Positions 15,593 through 23,327 of a stretch of 26,345 bases of DNA are shown here, piece by piece. Position 1 is the stretch's first letter. Every line of letters starts with the position of its first letter. Made by a program: the position numbers and the translations under genes. The stretch spans positions 1 through 26,345 of the IMG/VR virus record IMGVR_UViG_3300025652_000455; one strand, 5' to 3'. The notes under the pieces were generated by a model that saw only the letters and a program-made list of their open reading frames with translations, was not told the origin of the DNA and did not search any database. The DNA is from a virus.

Positions 15593-17349
15593 AATGCTGT
15601 AATTCCGGCACTAACAATACTCCCTAGTGCCTGATACTTGCCGCTGCTAGAACTTCCGCTGCCGCTCATTGCCCGGATCTGTGCAGCGAGTATTTCAGCG
15701 TCTCTAGTGGCCTCATTGTCGGCACCTTTGAAAATATAGTCCAACAGGTTATCGATGCTGTCCCAAAGCCTGTTCTGGGCCTCTTGAGAGATGTCTAAAG
15801 TGTTTTTTACATCCTGCCCCACCGCCTCAAAAATCATTTCTGTGTTGGCAGTTTCAACAGTCTGTCTCCACTTTGCGTTGGAGACATCAATATTGTATTG
15901 CATTTCACTGCTGAAACGGTCCCGGCTGTCAGACATCTCAGCGTTAAACTGCCTAACTGTGTTGATTTCCCCAGCATTAAATCGCTCGATGGTGTTCATT
16001 TCGGTAGAGTTATGTCGCTCAATTGCGGAGTTGAGTTCGTCATAGAATTTAGCGAAATCGTTTTCACTTTCGGCAGTGAAAAGCCGTTGAGCATTTATAG
16101 CTTTCTGGTCTTCAAAAAGTGCCTGTACAACAGCCTGTTTATCAATAACTTCGGCTTGTTGTTCGTTGGTCAGGTTCTTGAGGTCCATCTCTAGAAACGC
16201 TTTTGCGTTGGTGACCGCAGATGTCTCCCGTGCGCTCAAGTTTCCCAATTCAAAATTCGCTAGGATTTTTGCTTTGTTAATAATTGCCTCTTGTCGATTA
16301 TCGAGGTTTGCAACAGTAATTGTTTGAAAGAAAGCAGCTTCTTTATCAGCTACACCCAAAGTCGCTTCCATCACAGCGTTGGCGTAGGCAGCGGTTGCCG
16401 CTGTCCCGGAGATGCCTGAGAAAGCAATGGTTTTTTGCGTATCACGCACCATCGCCTGTGCCCAAGCTGGGATCTTTGGATCACCGTTGCTATCCTTAAA
16501 TTCAGCGGAGATAATCTCCATCTGGCCGAGAATTGTGGCTTTGTGGTCGGTGTAGTTGCCGTTGCCCAATCTCTCTGCGAGAAGCTTGCCAGCGGGTGTT
16601 GAAGTGTCAATAATTGTAGATATGTTTTGGCTGGCAAAATCATCTAGCGAATTTCCAAGGACGCCCGTCCCGGCATTTTCAGCAGCGACATCAATCTCAA
16701 TATCGTCAGCATTAACAAGATTATCGTCATCGATTTTGCCTGTTGCGGCGTTTACTTTAGTGCTTGCATCAAGTTTGTCCGCTGCAGTGCTTGCCGTAAA
16801 AGTTTCAGCACCCGGGTTTGTAACCTCACCAACAGTTTGTGCAGTACCAGCTGTTTTGGTAGAAACTGTAGGGTCTTCTCCGAGAGCATACCTTGCATCG
16901 TAAGGATCCAAATTTGTTCCCGCTGCATCTGCGTCCAAAGTTGGTAGCAAATCTTCTATTTTTAGGCCGCGACTAGATAACCACGCTTCGGGATCAGCTA
17001 TAATTGCTGCCATGTCTTTTTGTGCAACGTCTAGCCCAGCGTCTGTTGCCATTTTAAGAATGTCTTCGGCGCTTACAGCGCCCGGGGTGCGGACTAAATC
17101 ATCTTCTGTCGAAGTTCCTGTAGCTCCAGACGAGCCGGACGAGTCTTCATCGCCAGAGCGGCCACCTTCATTAGCTAGATCTTCTTGTGTCGTGTTTACT
17201 GTAGATGCCTCTACTTTTTCAGAAAACGAAGTGTTATTGTCATCGCCTTTATAATCTGCGTTATCACCACTAAAAAAAGTATCGCCAGAACCGCCTTTCC
17301 CGCCGCCATCGACCATATCGCCAAAGTCATCATATCCGAAAATAGGCAT
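15589..17349 (-). CDS. Late fibrous/rod structural protein with 11/22-residue repeats
   Basis: A 586-aa protein. Residues 1-90 are Gly/Ser/Asp-rich and probably disordered; 90-330 are mixed and unassigned. Residues 348-512 are 15 consecutive 11-residue units, the first six pairing as 22-residue repeats that begin NLDNRQEAII, NLSARETSAV and NLTNEQQAEV, then units such as NSTEMNTIERF, NAGEINTVRQF and NAEMSDSRDRF. Hendecad spacing predicts a long right-handed or straight helical coiled coil. The C-terminus is Ser/Gly-rich and ends in a small hydrophobic segment. Similar repeats occur in marine phage structural proteins. A tail, fibre or neck rod is the likely role. The gene overlaps the Rz1-like gene by one base (TAATG) and the reductase-like gene by four. 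Confidence 0.85.
   Translation of the reverse strand: MPIFGYDDFGDMVDGGGKGGSGDTFFSGDNADYKGDDNNTSFSEKVEASTVNTTQEDLANEGGRSGDEDSSGSSGATGTSTEDDLVRTPGAVSAEDILKMATDAGLDVAQKDMAAIIADPEAWLSSRGLKIEDLLPTLDADAAGTNLDPYDARYALGEDPTVSTKTAGTAQTVGEVTNPGAETFTASTAADKLDASTKVNAATGKIDDDNLVNADDIEIDVAAENAGTGVLGNSLDDFASQNISTIIDTSTPAGKLLAERLGNGNYTDHKATILGQMEIISAEFKDSNGDPKIPAWAQAMVRDTQKTIAFSGISGTAATAAYANAVMEATLGVADKEAAFFQTITVANLDNRQEAIINKAKILANFELGNLSARETSAVTNAKAFLEMDLKNLTNEQQAEVIDKQAVVQALFEDQKAINAQRLFTAESENDFAKFYDELNSAIERHNSTEMNTIERFNAGEINTVRQFNAEMSDSRDRFSSEMQYNIDVSNAKWRQTVETANTEMIFEAVGQDVKNTLDISQEAQNRLWDSIDNLLDYIFKGADNEATRDAEILAAQIRAMSGSGSSSSGKYQALGSIVSAGITAF
15814..16308 (-). repeat. Fifteen-unit hendecad (11-residue) repeat region
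   Basis: Residues 348-512 of the rod protein split without gaps into 11-residue units. Many start with Asn followed by Ala, Leu or Ser-type residues (NL.., NAKA.., NAGE.., NAEM..) and have hydrophobic or aromatic residues near positions 5, 8 and 11. The 11-residue period (three helical turns) points to one continuous parallel helical bundle of roughly 165 residues. Confidence 0.75.
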
Positions 17350-17594
17350 TAGATTTTATCCTTTTCTTCATGGCAGCGCCGAATACGGTCACGCAAATAA
17401 ACATAGTTTCCGATTGCCTCTTCAATCGCCCGGTTGTTAGGCGGTAGACTTTCGATTTCATCGGCTAGATTGTTGTTGAATGCTTCAGAATACTGCTTCA
17501 ATTGTGGGCAGTATATTTCAAGCTGAGTTCTATAAACCGTTTGAGCGCAACCGGTCAGTGACAGACTTACGATCAACAATAGCAGCGTCTTCAT
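17349..17594 (-). CDS. Rz1: Rz1-like outer-membrane lipoprotein spanin
   Basis: An 81-aa protein with an N-terminal lipoprotein signal MKTLLLLIVSLSLTGC; the lipobox LTGC puts the lipidated cysteine at position 16, leaving a mature chain of 66 residues with a PP pair. Its first 65 bases overlap the 3' end of the Rz-like gene in another frame, the classic overlapping Rz/Rz1 layout. As the o-spanin it would sit in the outer membrane facing the periplasm and bridge to the i-spanin to fuse the two membranes at the end of lysis. The mature part is longer and less proline-rich than lambda Rz1. Two later cysteines (C29, C74) are extra. Confidence 0.85.
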   Translation of the reverse strand: MKTLLLLIVSLSLTGCAQTVYRTQLEIYCPQLKQYSEAFNNNLADEIESLPPNNRAIEEAIGNYVYLRDRIRRCHEEKDKI

Positions 17595-17772
17595 GTTCAG
17601 ACATAGCCTTATAAAAATTAGTGGATTTCTTTTGTGCCTGAAGATCGTCTTCTAGCACTTTAGTCTTCTCTGCAGCTCGTCCTCTAACTCTGCCCATGAC
17701 GTAAATAATAGGTAGGGCGAGGGCTAAAGTAGCGATAATGTAGGTTTTTATTTTACCAAAAATAAACATCAT
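17530..17772 (-). CDS. Rz: Rz-like inner-membrane spanin
   Basis: An 80-aa protein with a short N-terminus, a transmembrane helix (YIIATLALALPIIYVMG, about 11-27), a basic stop (RVRGRAAEK) and a periplasmic coiled-coil segment, the topology of an i-spanin (type II, N-in). It is shorter than lambda Rz. Its stop lies inside the Rz1-like gene, in a different frame. The ATG follows directly after the stop of the 86-aa gene; a second ATG is one codon later. It would pair with the lipoprotein to disrupt the outer membrane. A holin is the main alternative for a small protein with one membrane helix, but the nested lipoprotein gene makes a spanin far more likely. Confidence 0.83.
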   Translation of the reverse strand: MMFIFGKIKTYIIATLALALPIIYVMGRVRGRAAEKTKVLEDDLQAQKKSTNFYKAMSEHEDAAIVDRKSVTDRLRSNGL

Positions 17773-18033
17773 TCAACTACTATCTTCTATTTTGTATTCG
17801 GAAGGGTCTATGTATCGAACCTTTGAAGCAGCACCAAAAGACGTGCCTAGCTTCCAGTTATACAAGCGAAGCCTATCAGCCTTTGTTTGAGGTGTTCTTA
17901 GGCCATAAGCGTCAAATATTTTATTTCCACTGCCAGAAGCCCCTACAGTTTTCCGTAACGCCCTAGCCTGTTGGTCTTTTTGCGTCTTTTGGCGGCGTTG
18001 TTTTTTGCGTATTGCCTTATCGCCCTTCGCCAT
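17773..18033 (-). CDS. Small basic hypothetical protein in the lysis cassette
   Basis: An 86-aa, strongly basic protein with a Lys/Arg/Gln-rich N-terminal third (MAKGDKAIRKKQRRQKTQKD), a Gly/Ser hinge and a tail with FGAASKVRYIDPSEYKIED. No membrane helix, cysteine or signal is present, so it is not an obvious holin or spanin. It starts in a TGATG overlap with the endolysin stop and abuts the Rz-like gene, so all are co-transcribed. The basic N-terminus could bind nucleic acid or membrane phosphate groups. No family is recognised. Confidence 0.8.
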   Translation of the reverse strand: MAKGDKAIRKKQRRQKTQKDQQARALRKTVGASGSGNKIFDAYGLRTPQTKADRLRLYNWKLGTSFGAASKVRYIDPSEYKIEDSS

Positions 18034-18764
18034 CAGTGAACCCCGTCTGAGTGATCCTTAAATCGGGCGTATGCGGCAAGGCCTATGCCACCTATGGCGC
18101 AGACTAAGAACAGTACTTTAAGGCTGTCTGCGTATGGCAATAAGCCCTGCAGCTGCCCTGAGATTTCGTTCATCGCAGTAGCCGCTCCAGCAATCCCTGC
18201 ACCAGCCATTGTTTTGCTTTTAGCTAGTGATTTAGGTGCCGCTGCAGATACTTTCTGTGGCATTTCTGAGCCGCCCTCATCGGAGGGCAGAGCAGCATCT
18301 GAGGAGAACAAAGCAGCCTCTGCAGCACGTCTCCGGGTGAGGCCGTTTAGAGGCGTGAGCTTGCCATCTACCCTAGCTTTGTTCCAGCGCATCAGCTGCT
18401 CTGGCACCTCATCGTATAGCCCTTGATTGAGCTTTTTTAGGAGGGTGGAGCTTTTGAAGGCCCCTGGTCCGAGGTTAAAAACGAAAGACGTGAGAGCGTC
18501 ATATTGGTATTGAGATAAGGGGACATTAACGAGACGTTTAACAGCTTTGCCGTGCTCATTGAGATCTTCTATAAGCCGCTGCTCGCAGTATTCTTTAGTC
18601 CATTTAGTTCCTGATCTGACGCCTCTAGTGGCACCAAATCCACATGTATAACGGTTTGCAGGGCAGCGGTAACTCGAAACCATGCCATCGGGCTGAACAC
18701 GGTGCAGACCCTCAAACTTTTTAACTAGATTGATGCCTTGGGCGGAGATTGTTTGTGGGTGCAT
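18033..18764 (-). CDS. GH24 endolysin (T4-type lysozyme) with C-terminal membrane helix
   Basis: A 243-aa muramidase. The GH24 core covers about residues 5-155: KFEGL with catalytic E18, SYRCPANRYTCGFGAT with C34 where T4 lysozyme has Asp and T40 as the third catalytic-site residue, and the later NVPLSQYQYDALTSFVFNLG and GLTRRRAAEAALF motifs. The Cys-for-Asp version is common in phage GH24 enzymes. The loop between E18 and C34 is about seven residues longer than in typical members. After an Ala/Ser-rich linker a hydrophobic helix (about 215-233) precedes a short charged tail, giving an unusual C-terminal membrane anchor. AAGG upstream supports the start. There is no separate holin gene in the cassette. 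Confidence 0.9.
   Translation of the reverse strand: MHPQTISAQGINLVKKFEGLHRVQPDGMVSSYRCPANRYTCGFGATRGVRSGTKWTKEYCEQRLIEDLNEHGKAVKRLVNVPLSQYQYDALTSFVFNLGPGAFKSSTLLKKLNQGLYDEVPEQLMRWNKARVDGKLTPLNGLTRRRAAEAALFSSDAALPSDEGGSEMPQKVSAAAPKSLAKSKTMAGAGIAGAATAMNEISGQLQGLLPYADSLKVLFLVCAIGGIGLAAYARFKDHSDGVH
18066..18122 (-). other. C-terminal transmembrane helix of the endolysin
   Basis: Codons 215-233 encode LKVLFLVCAIGGIGLAAYA, a 19-residue hydrophobic stretch followed by RFKDH. It is long enough to cross the inner membrane once. Confidence 0.75.
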
Positions 18765-18767
18765 GTT

Positions 18768-20231
18768 TTACCTTGTTTGAGTATACGGAGCCATAAGGCC
18801 GCCGTTGTTTGTGCTCACCGCCGAGCTTAAATTGCCCATCGATGTATTTGCCCCCGGCAGAAATCCATTCACGTACTCATTAGCGTTGGCAATCATCTGA
18901 CCAACATCCATGCGGAATTGGCTTATCTGATTACCAGATTGATCAAAGCTAGTTTCAATCACGGCTCCTTGAGCGTCGAACTCTCGACGCAACGTATTGC
19001 CTTGAGCGTCTAGGCCCTGCGTGACGAGCAAGCCTTGTTGATTAAATGCAGCAGTAAGTTTTTGATACTGGGATCGGGTGGTATCATTTAAAGAATCGCC
19101 AGTGGTCTGTAAAAGGCCACGTATGCTATTCAAATCATTAGTCTGGTTGTTATTAGCAATTTGCTGATCAATAGAGGTGTCGCTGAAACCGCTGGATACC
19201 GCTCGATTAAGCTGGTCAGCATTGCTCTGGTTAGCGATACTTAAAGAATTTACGTTATTGCCGAGGGAATTAAACTGGTTGAGCTGATCGTCTCGCAATT
19301 TTTTAAACGCGTTTGTCTGTGCTTGCTCGAGGTCTGTTCGGGCTTGGTTAGCCAGTGAGACATCATCAGAGTATCTATTGACGTAATCATCAAAATTACT
19401 AACGAATCCGTCTTGCCCGGACTGGAGATCAGCTTGATTGTCTTGCGAGCTAGTTGCGTATATGTCTTGATTTGCGGACATGGTAGAAAGGTCGCTAGTC
19501 AGACCACTCTGGCCTGCTACAAGATCATCCCGAGCAGCTCCCAGCTGAGTGTTTGTAGCGTCTGTTGCTGACGTAATTTTGGCCTTAGTATCATCAATAC
19601 CGGCAGTTAGCGCGCTCGATGCATCATCAAATCTTGTGTTTATATTAGCGTTAGTGTTTGTAAGCGTGTTAGCCGTATCTTGGAACCCTGTATCTACAGC
19701 AGTCTGTAAGTTTGACCCTGCCGTGTCCACGGCATCAAATCGGGTTCCCATATTTGCAAAACCAGTGTTCTGGCTGGTCTGCACATCTCCTATGTCACTG
19801 ACTAACCCACTCTGGCCTTCAACTAAGCCAGACTGGCCCTCTGCTAATGCACCAGTCTCGGCATCAACATAATTTGTGAGATCGGTGAAACCTGTGTCGA
19901 TACGACTACCCAAGCCTGAGAGCAAATCAGTTTGATTTGAAAATTGACCATACAGCCCAGTGGCAGGACTATCTTCGCCCGTAGAGCCTGTACCGATTAG
20001 ATCGCTTATATTCGACTGCCCTGTGGTAAGGGTATCCCCATAGCTTTTCATATCCGTACCTAGCCCACCAATATCAGACCTAATTCCTGCCTGATTAGTC
20101 TGGAGAGTCTGATATTGATCATCTCTCAAGCCGGTCTCTTTGATGGTAGTAGTGCCGCCTTTAAATGCAATCATCCCTGCACGTCGAGGCTGCAGATATC
20201 GGCTCACGCCAAACGGGTTAATCAAGGTCAT
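18768..20231 (-). CDS. Fibrous late protein, coiled-coil rich, likely tail or fibre component
   Basis: A 487-aa low-complexity protein rich in Asp, Gln, Asn, Ser, Thr and Gly without cysteine. Residues 40-330 show repeated short helical motifs (EGQSGLV twice in tandem, AGQSGLTSD, NTRFDDASSAL, GTRFDAVDTAG), consistent with a trimeric coiled coil interrupted by Gly. Residues 396-439 are four clean 11-residue units beginning FNQQG, LDAQG, FDAQG and FDQSG. The N-terminus (MTLINPFGVSRYLQPRRAGM) looks like a docking segment. The ATG follows a GGAG and lies one base after the previous stop. A structural role in the tail or fibre is inferred from composition and neighbours; no specific family is assigned. 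Confidence 0.8.
   Translation of the reverse strand: MTLINPFGVSRYLQPRRAGMIAFKGGTTTIKETGLRDDQYQTLQTNQAGIRSDIGGLGTDMKSYGDTLTTGQSNISDLIGTGSTGEDSPATGLYGQFSNQTDLLSGLGSRIDTGFTDLTNYVDAETGALAEGQSGLVEGQSGLVSDIGDVQTSQNTGFANMGTRFDAVDTAGSNLQTAVDTGFQDTANTLTNTNANINTRFDDASSALTAGIDDTKAKITSATDATNTQLGAARDDLVAGQSGLTSDLSTMSANQDIYATSSQDNQADLQSGQDGFVSNFDDYVNRYSDDVSLANQARTDLEQAQTNAFKKLRDDQLNQFNSLGNNVNSLSIANQSNADQLNRAVSSGFSDTSIDQQIANNNQTNDLNSIRGLLQTTGDSLNDTTRSQYQKLTAAFNQQGLLVTQGLDAQGNTLRREFDAQGAVIETSFDQSGNQISQFRMDVGQMIANANEYVNGFLPGANTSMGNLSSAVSTNNGGLMAPYTQTR
18915..19046 (-). repeat. Four 11-residue repeats in the fibrous protein
   Basis: Units of 11 residues start FNQQGLL, LDAQGNT, FDAQGAV and FDQSGNQ at residues 396, 407, 418 and 429. 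Each has the pattern (F/L)(N/D)xxG followed by six helix-formers, a regular period distinct from the looser repeats upstream. Confidence 0.7.
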
Positions 20232-20232
20232 T

Positions 20233-20664
20233 TTAAATCTCCATCGAAATTACGGTGTAGAGCGGCTTGTACTTCGTGCCGCTCTTGCTGGTTACGTTTT
20301 CCATCCTCTTGACCCACCCTTTGCGGCCCCAGATTTGGACATTTTGGCATTTGTTTTCTCTGGCAAATCGCTCGAAAACTGAATGCCCGGATTGTAATTT
20401 ATCCCAGTCTGCGATTGAACCCCCACACGTCATGATTTGCAGAGATTTGCGGTTGTCGAAGATTAAAAAGCGGGTAGCAAATGCAGAGGTTATCTGATCC
20501 TGATCCACATATACCCAGACATGCATCTGTCCGTTCATAGCCTGCTGAAAGGTCTGAAATGTGGTTATCTCGCCAGCAGAATGCTCAAGTGCGGCATCTA
20601 TATGATGTGAGATTTGAGGCCAGTACTTTAGGATTTCCTCTGCACTTAATAGGTGCAGTGACAT
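20233..20664 (-). CDS. Hypothetical protein, possibly GNAT-fold
   Basis: A 143-aa protein that resembles the small acetyltransferase-fold proteins found near tail genes of many phages: an N-terminal helix pair, a central strand pattern (MHVWVYVDQDQITSAFATRF) and a late NVQIWGRKGWVKRM segment. The acetyl-CoA-binding Q/RxxGxG/A loop is not evident, so it may be a non-catalytic member or unrelated. CAGGA stands before the ATG. It is the first gene after the 83-base gap (20665-20747) and would be the first gene transcribed from the promoter there. Confidence 0.7.
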   Translation of the reverse strand: MSLHLLSAEEILKYWPQISHHIDAALEHSAGEITTFQTFQQAMNGQMHVWVYVDQDQITSAFATRFLIFDNRKSLQIMTCGGSIADWDKLQSGHSVFERFARENKCQNVQIWGRKGWVKRMENVTSKSGTKYKPLYTVISMEI

Positions 20665-20693
20665 ATAAATTCCTGTATCTTAGTTGTTTCAGC

Positions 20694-20722
20694 AGTATAT
20701 CACTTTGTTAATTACTTTACAA
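20694..20722 (-). promoter_or_regulatory. Sigma70-like promoter driving the fibre/lysis/virion genes
   Basis: On the minus strand TTGTAA (20722-20717) and TATACT (20699-20694) are separated by exactly 17 bases. They lie in the only intergenic gap longer than a few tens of bases in the late arm, ahead of the gene starting at 20664. No hairpin terminator is visible in the gap, so upstream transcription probably reads through and this promoter adds to it. Confidence 0.55.
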
Positions 20723-20747
20723 GTACATTAATAATTACACTATGTCC

Positions 20748-23324
20748 TCACGTTTTAACTATAAGCTTTGTAGCAGATATTGCCGTCCCTGCAAAGACAC
20801 TTGGATCATCCGCCGTTAAGCCTATCGTGCCATCAGTTTGCACAAAGTAGCTCTGCCCTGCTGTGAGGCCACCTTGGTTTGTGCTGAGTGAGCCTATGAT
20901 GTCTATTCTTGCAGCACCACCGCTTGCGACCTCTCCCGCAAAGCCTACATCGTAAACCTGTCCTACACCCTGATCGTTTCCACCTGCATCCGAATAAGCA
21001 ACAAGCATACGATCTTCTGTGCTGTTGTAAGAAATTACATTGTGCTGAGAATTTACCTCTGAGTATACTTGTGCAGTATCTAGTGTTACAGTTGTTCCGC
21101 TTATGGTTCCATCTCGTAATGTGCCATAATTAGAGTTTCCACCATCCTGATAAACCATTGCAAGTTTACCACTAGAATTAACTGTGATAGCACCATTTGT
21201 TGTAAACATGTATCCAGTAGTTGTTACTTCTACCTCAGAGCCGAAACTAATATTTGTTCCGCTAACTGTACCAACTACAATTTTACCCTTGTCACTATCA
21301 GCGGCATCTTTGTAAAAAATTGCAATCTTGTTAGTGGTCGGATCAAAAACAGAACAACGCCCCTCCGTGTTTCCTGAATTGAAGGTTGCTTCAGTGCCAT
21401 AGCTTATAGACGTTCCACTAACTGTACCAACTCTGGCGTTTCCATTATTAGAGTTAGCTTGGTCCCTATAACTTGCAACTACTTTTCCTGCATTGGAGTC
21501 ATATGTAGAGTCCATATATCCGCTTTGGCCGTTGTTTATTTCTACTCTTGTACCAAAAGAAATACTTGTTCCAGAAACTGTGCCAACAATTCCGTAACCG
21601 TTAGATGACTGATAATGGCAAACTATTTTTCCATTTGTGCTGTCAAACACAGCATGAGGATAAGATGAATTGGTAGAGTCAACAACAACCGCCGTTCCAA
21701 AACTTATAGCAGTGCCGCTTACCGTTCCAACAATCGCTGTCAGATACCCTGAGTTACCTGCATCAATATAAAAAATAACAACTTTATTATTCGTAGAATC
21801 AAAAACAGGGCTAACATAACTTGTAGACCCTGTTTCAAATACAACAGGCGTACCAAAGCTAACAGTACTTCCGCTTACCGTAGCAACAGCAGCAGTCCCC
21901 TGATTAGAATTGCCTTCATCTTGATAAGCAATAACATGACGATTATTTGTGCTATCATACGCACTGCCAATGTCATCAACAGCACCTGTTTCAAAAACTA
22001 CAGACGTACCAAACCCAAAAGGCGAAGCAGGGCCACTAGACATGCCGATGTAGTTCTCGGCGGTGAGGTTTTTAGTGGTGTACGAAGCTGCGTTTCGTAA
22101 AACTACAGCAGTTCCAGAATTAGAGTTACTAGTATCCCTGTATGCTATTACTACCCTTTCAACGCCAGAGCTAGAGTCATACACTGCAGCCACATCGTCA
22201 GTTCTACCATCTTCATACAGCACAGAAGAGCCAAAACTAATAGCCGTACCACTTACAGTGCCGACTACGAGTTTTCCCTTATCAAGATTGCCACCATCGG
22301 CGTAAGCTATAACAACCTTTTGAGCGTTAGCGTCGTAAGTAGCTGAGAGAGAAGTCTCTATTTGAGAATTCTGAAACACTACGGGAGTTCCAAAGGAAAT
22401 TGATGTTCCGCTAACAGTAGCTACTACAGCAGTTCCTTTGGTGCCGTTGTTATAATCTACATAAGCAATAACTACCTTCTGAGCTACGGCGTCATAAGTA
22501 GTAGATGTACCCGTGGTGGGGCCCGTTTCAAAAACAGAAGCAGAACCAAAACTAATAGATGTCCCGCTTACAGTGCCAACAATAGCCGTGCCGTAGTTAG
22601 AGTTACCATCGTCTCTATATGAAATAACTATCTTTTGGGCATTGGAATCGTAAGCTGATGACACGGCCTCGACAGTAGCACTTTCGAATACAACCGCACT
22701 ACCAAAGCTGATAGATGTACCACTTACTGTGCCAACAATAGCCGTGCCGTAGTTAGAGTTTCCGTTGTCTCTATAAGAAATGACCACTTTCTGAGCATTG
22801 GAGTCATAGGAAAGGGAAGTGAACTCTACCTCACTACTGTCGAACACTACTGGAGTTCCAAAGCTTATTGACGTGCCACTTACAGTGCCTACCACAGCAG
22901 TGCCATCGCTATTGGAGCTGTTATTATAAGAGATAACTACTTTTTGCGAATTGGAGTCGTAGGTAGAAGAAAACTCCTCGGTGTTGCTACTCTGAAACAC
23001 TACGGGAGTTCCAAAGCTGATAGTCGTACCACTTACAGTGCCAACACTAGCCGTGCCGTAGTTGGAGTTTAAGTTGGCTCTATAAGCCACGACCACTTTC
23101 TGAGCGTTCTCATCGTAGGTGGCTGTAACATCAAAGCTTTCCGCTGTCTCAAACACAACAGCAGTGCCTAGCGCTTGGGATTCGCTTGAGCTAGTCTCCG
23201 CAACAACACTAACAGTACCATCAGCATTAACTATAACAGCCTTACCATTAGGCAGCACCCCTGATGCAACAGCCTTCAGTATGCCCTCAGCGTTCGTGTC
23301 TGACGGAATGTATGAAAGCGTCAT
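20748..23324 (-). CDS. Double seven-bladed beta-propeller-like adhesin (14 repeats)
   Basis: An 858-aa protein. Residues 1-50 form an N-cap (AVASGVLPNGKAVIVNADG). Then come 14 units of about 52 residues with consensus VVFE...S..YDSN.QKVVISYRD.GNSNYGTA, then VGTVSGTSISFG, four strands each as in propeller blades. Unit 7 ends in a linker containing NLTAENYIGM, which also occurs before the end module of a paralogue, so the protein reads as two seven-unit propellers joined. The last ~41 residues are a shared end module (GLTAGQSYFV, then DDPSVFAGTA and KLIVKT). There is no signal peptide or cysteine network, so it is a virion protein, probably host-binding. AAGGG before the ATG comes from the end of the upstream gene. 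Confidence 0.85.
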   Translation of the reverse strand: MTLSYIPSDTNAEGILKAVASGVLPNGKAVIVNADGTVSVVAETSSSESQALGTAVVFETAESFDVTATYDENAQKVVVAYRANLNSNYGTASVGTVSGTTISFGTPVVFQSSNTEEFSSTYDSNSQKVVISYNNSSNSDGTAVVGTVSGTSISFGTPVVFDSSEVEFTSLSYDSNAQKVVISYRDNGNSNYGTAIVGTVSGTSISFGSAVVFESATVEAVSSAYDSNAQKIVISYRDDGNSNYGTAIVGTVSGTSISFGSASVFETGPTTGTSTTYDAVAQKVVIAYVDYNNGTKGTAVVATVSGTSISFGTPVVFQNSQIETSLSATYDANAQKVVIAYADGGNLDKGKLVVGTVSGTAISFGSSVLYEDGRTDDVAAVYDSSSGVERVVIAYRDTSNSNSGTAVVLRNAASYTTKNLTAENYIGMSSGPASPFGFGTSVVFETGAVDDIGSAYDSTNNRHVIAYQDEGNSNQGTAAVATVSGSTVSFGTPVVFETGSTSYVSPVFDSTNNKVVIFYIDAGNSGYLTAIVGTVSGTAISFGTAVVVDSTNSSYPHAVFDSTNGKIVCHYQSSNGYGIVGTVSGTSISFGTRVEINNGQSGYMDSTYDSNAGKVVASYRDQANSNNGNARVGTVSGTSISYGTEATFNSGNTEGRCSVFDPTTNKIAIFYKDAADSDKGKIVVGTVSGTNISFGSEVEVTTTGYMFTTNGAITVNSSGKLAMVYQDGGNSNYGTLRDGTISGTTVTLDTAQVYSEVNSQHNVISYNSTEDRMLVAYSDAGGNDQGVGQVYDVGFAGEVASGGAARIDIIGSLSTNQGGLTAGQSYFVQTDGTIGLTADDPSVFAGTAISATKLIVKT
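20919..23171 (-). repeat. Fourteen ~156-bp tandem coding repeats
   Basis: Fourteen units encode the ~52-residue blades of the 858-aa protein. The most alike neighbours share long identical stretches; for example the same 32 bases occur at 22573-22604 and 22729-22760, exactly 156 bases apart. Units 1-6 are closer to each other than to units 10-14. The array is broken once, around 22018-22098, by the linker that marks the junction between the two sets of seven. Confidence 0.88.
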
Positions 23325-23327
23325 GCG

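Noticed and set aside
17530-17772. Reading the small membrane protein as a holin
   Set aside because: One N-terminal membrane helix followed by a coiled coil, with an overlapping lipoprotein gene, is the Rz/Rz1 layout.
19549-19872. Plus-strand open frame of 107 codons antisense to the fibrous protein
   Set aside because: A hydrophobic Val/Ser/Ala mix is expected from the reverse strand of a Thr/Asp/Asn-rich repeat gene; no start signal of note.
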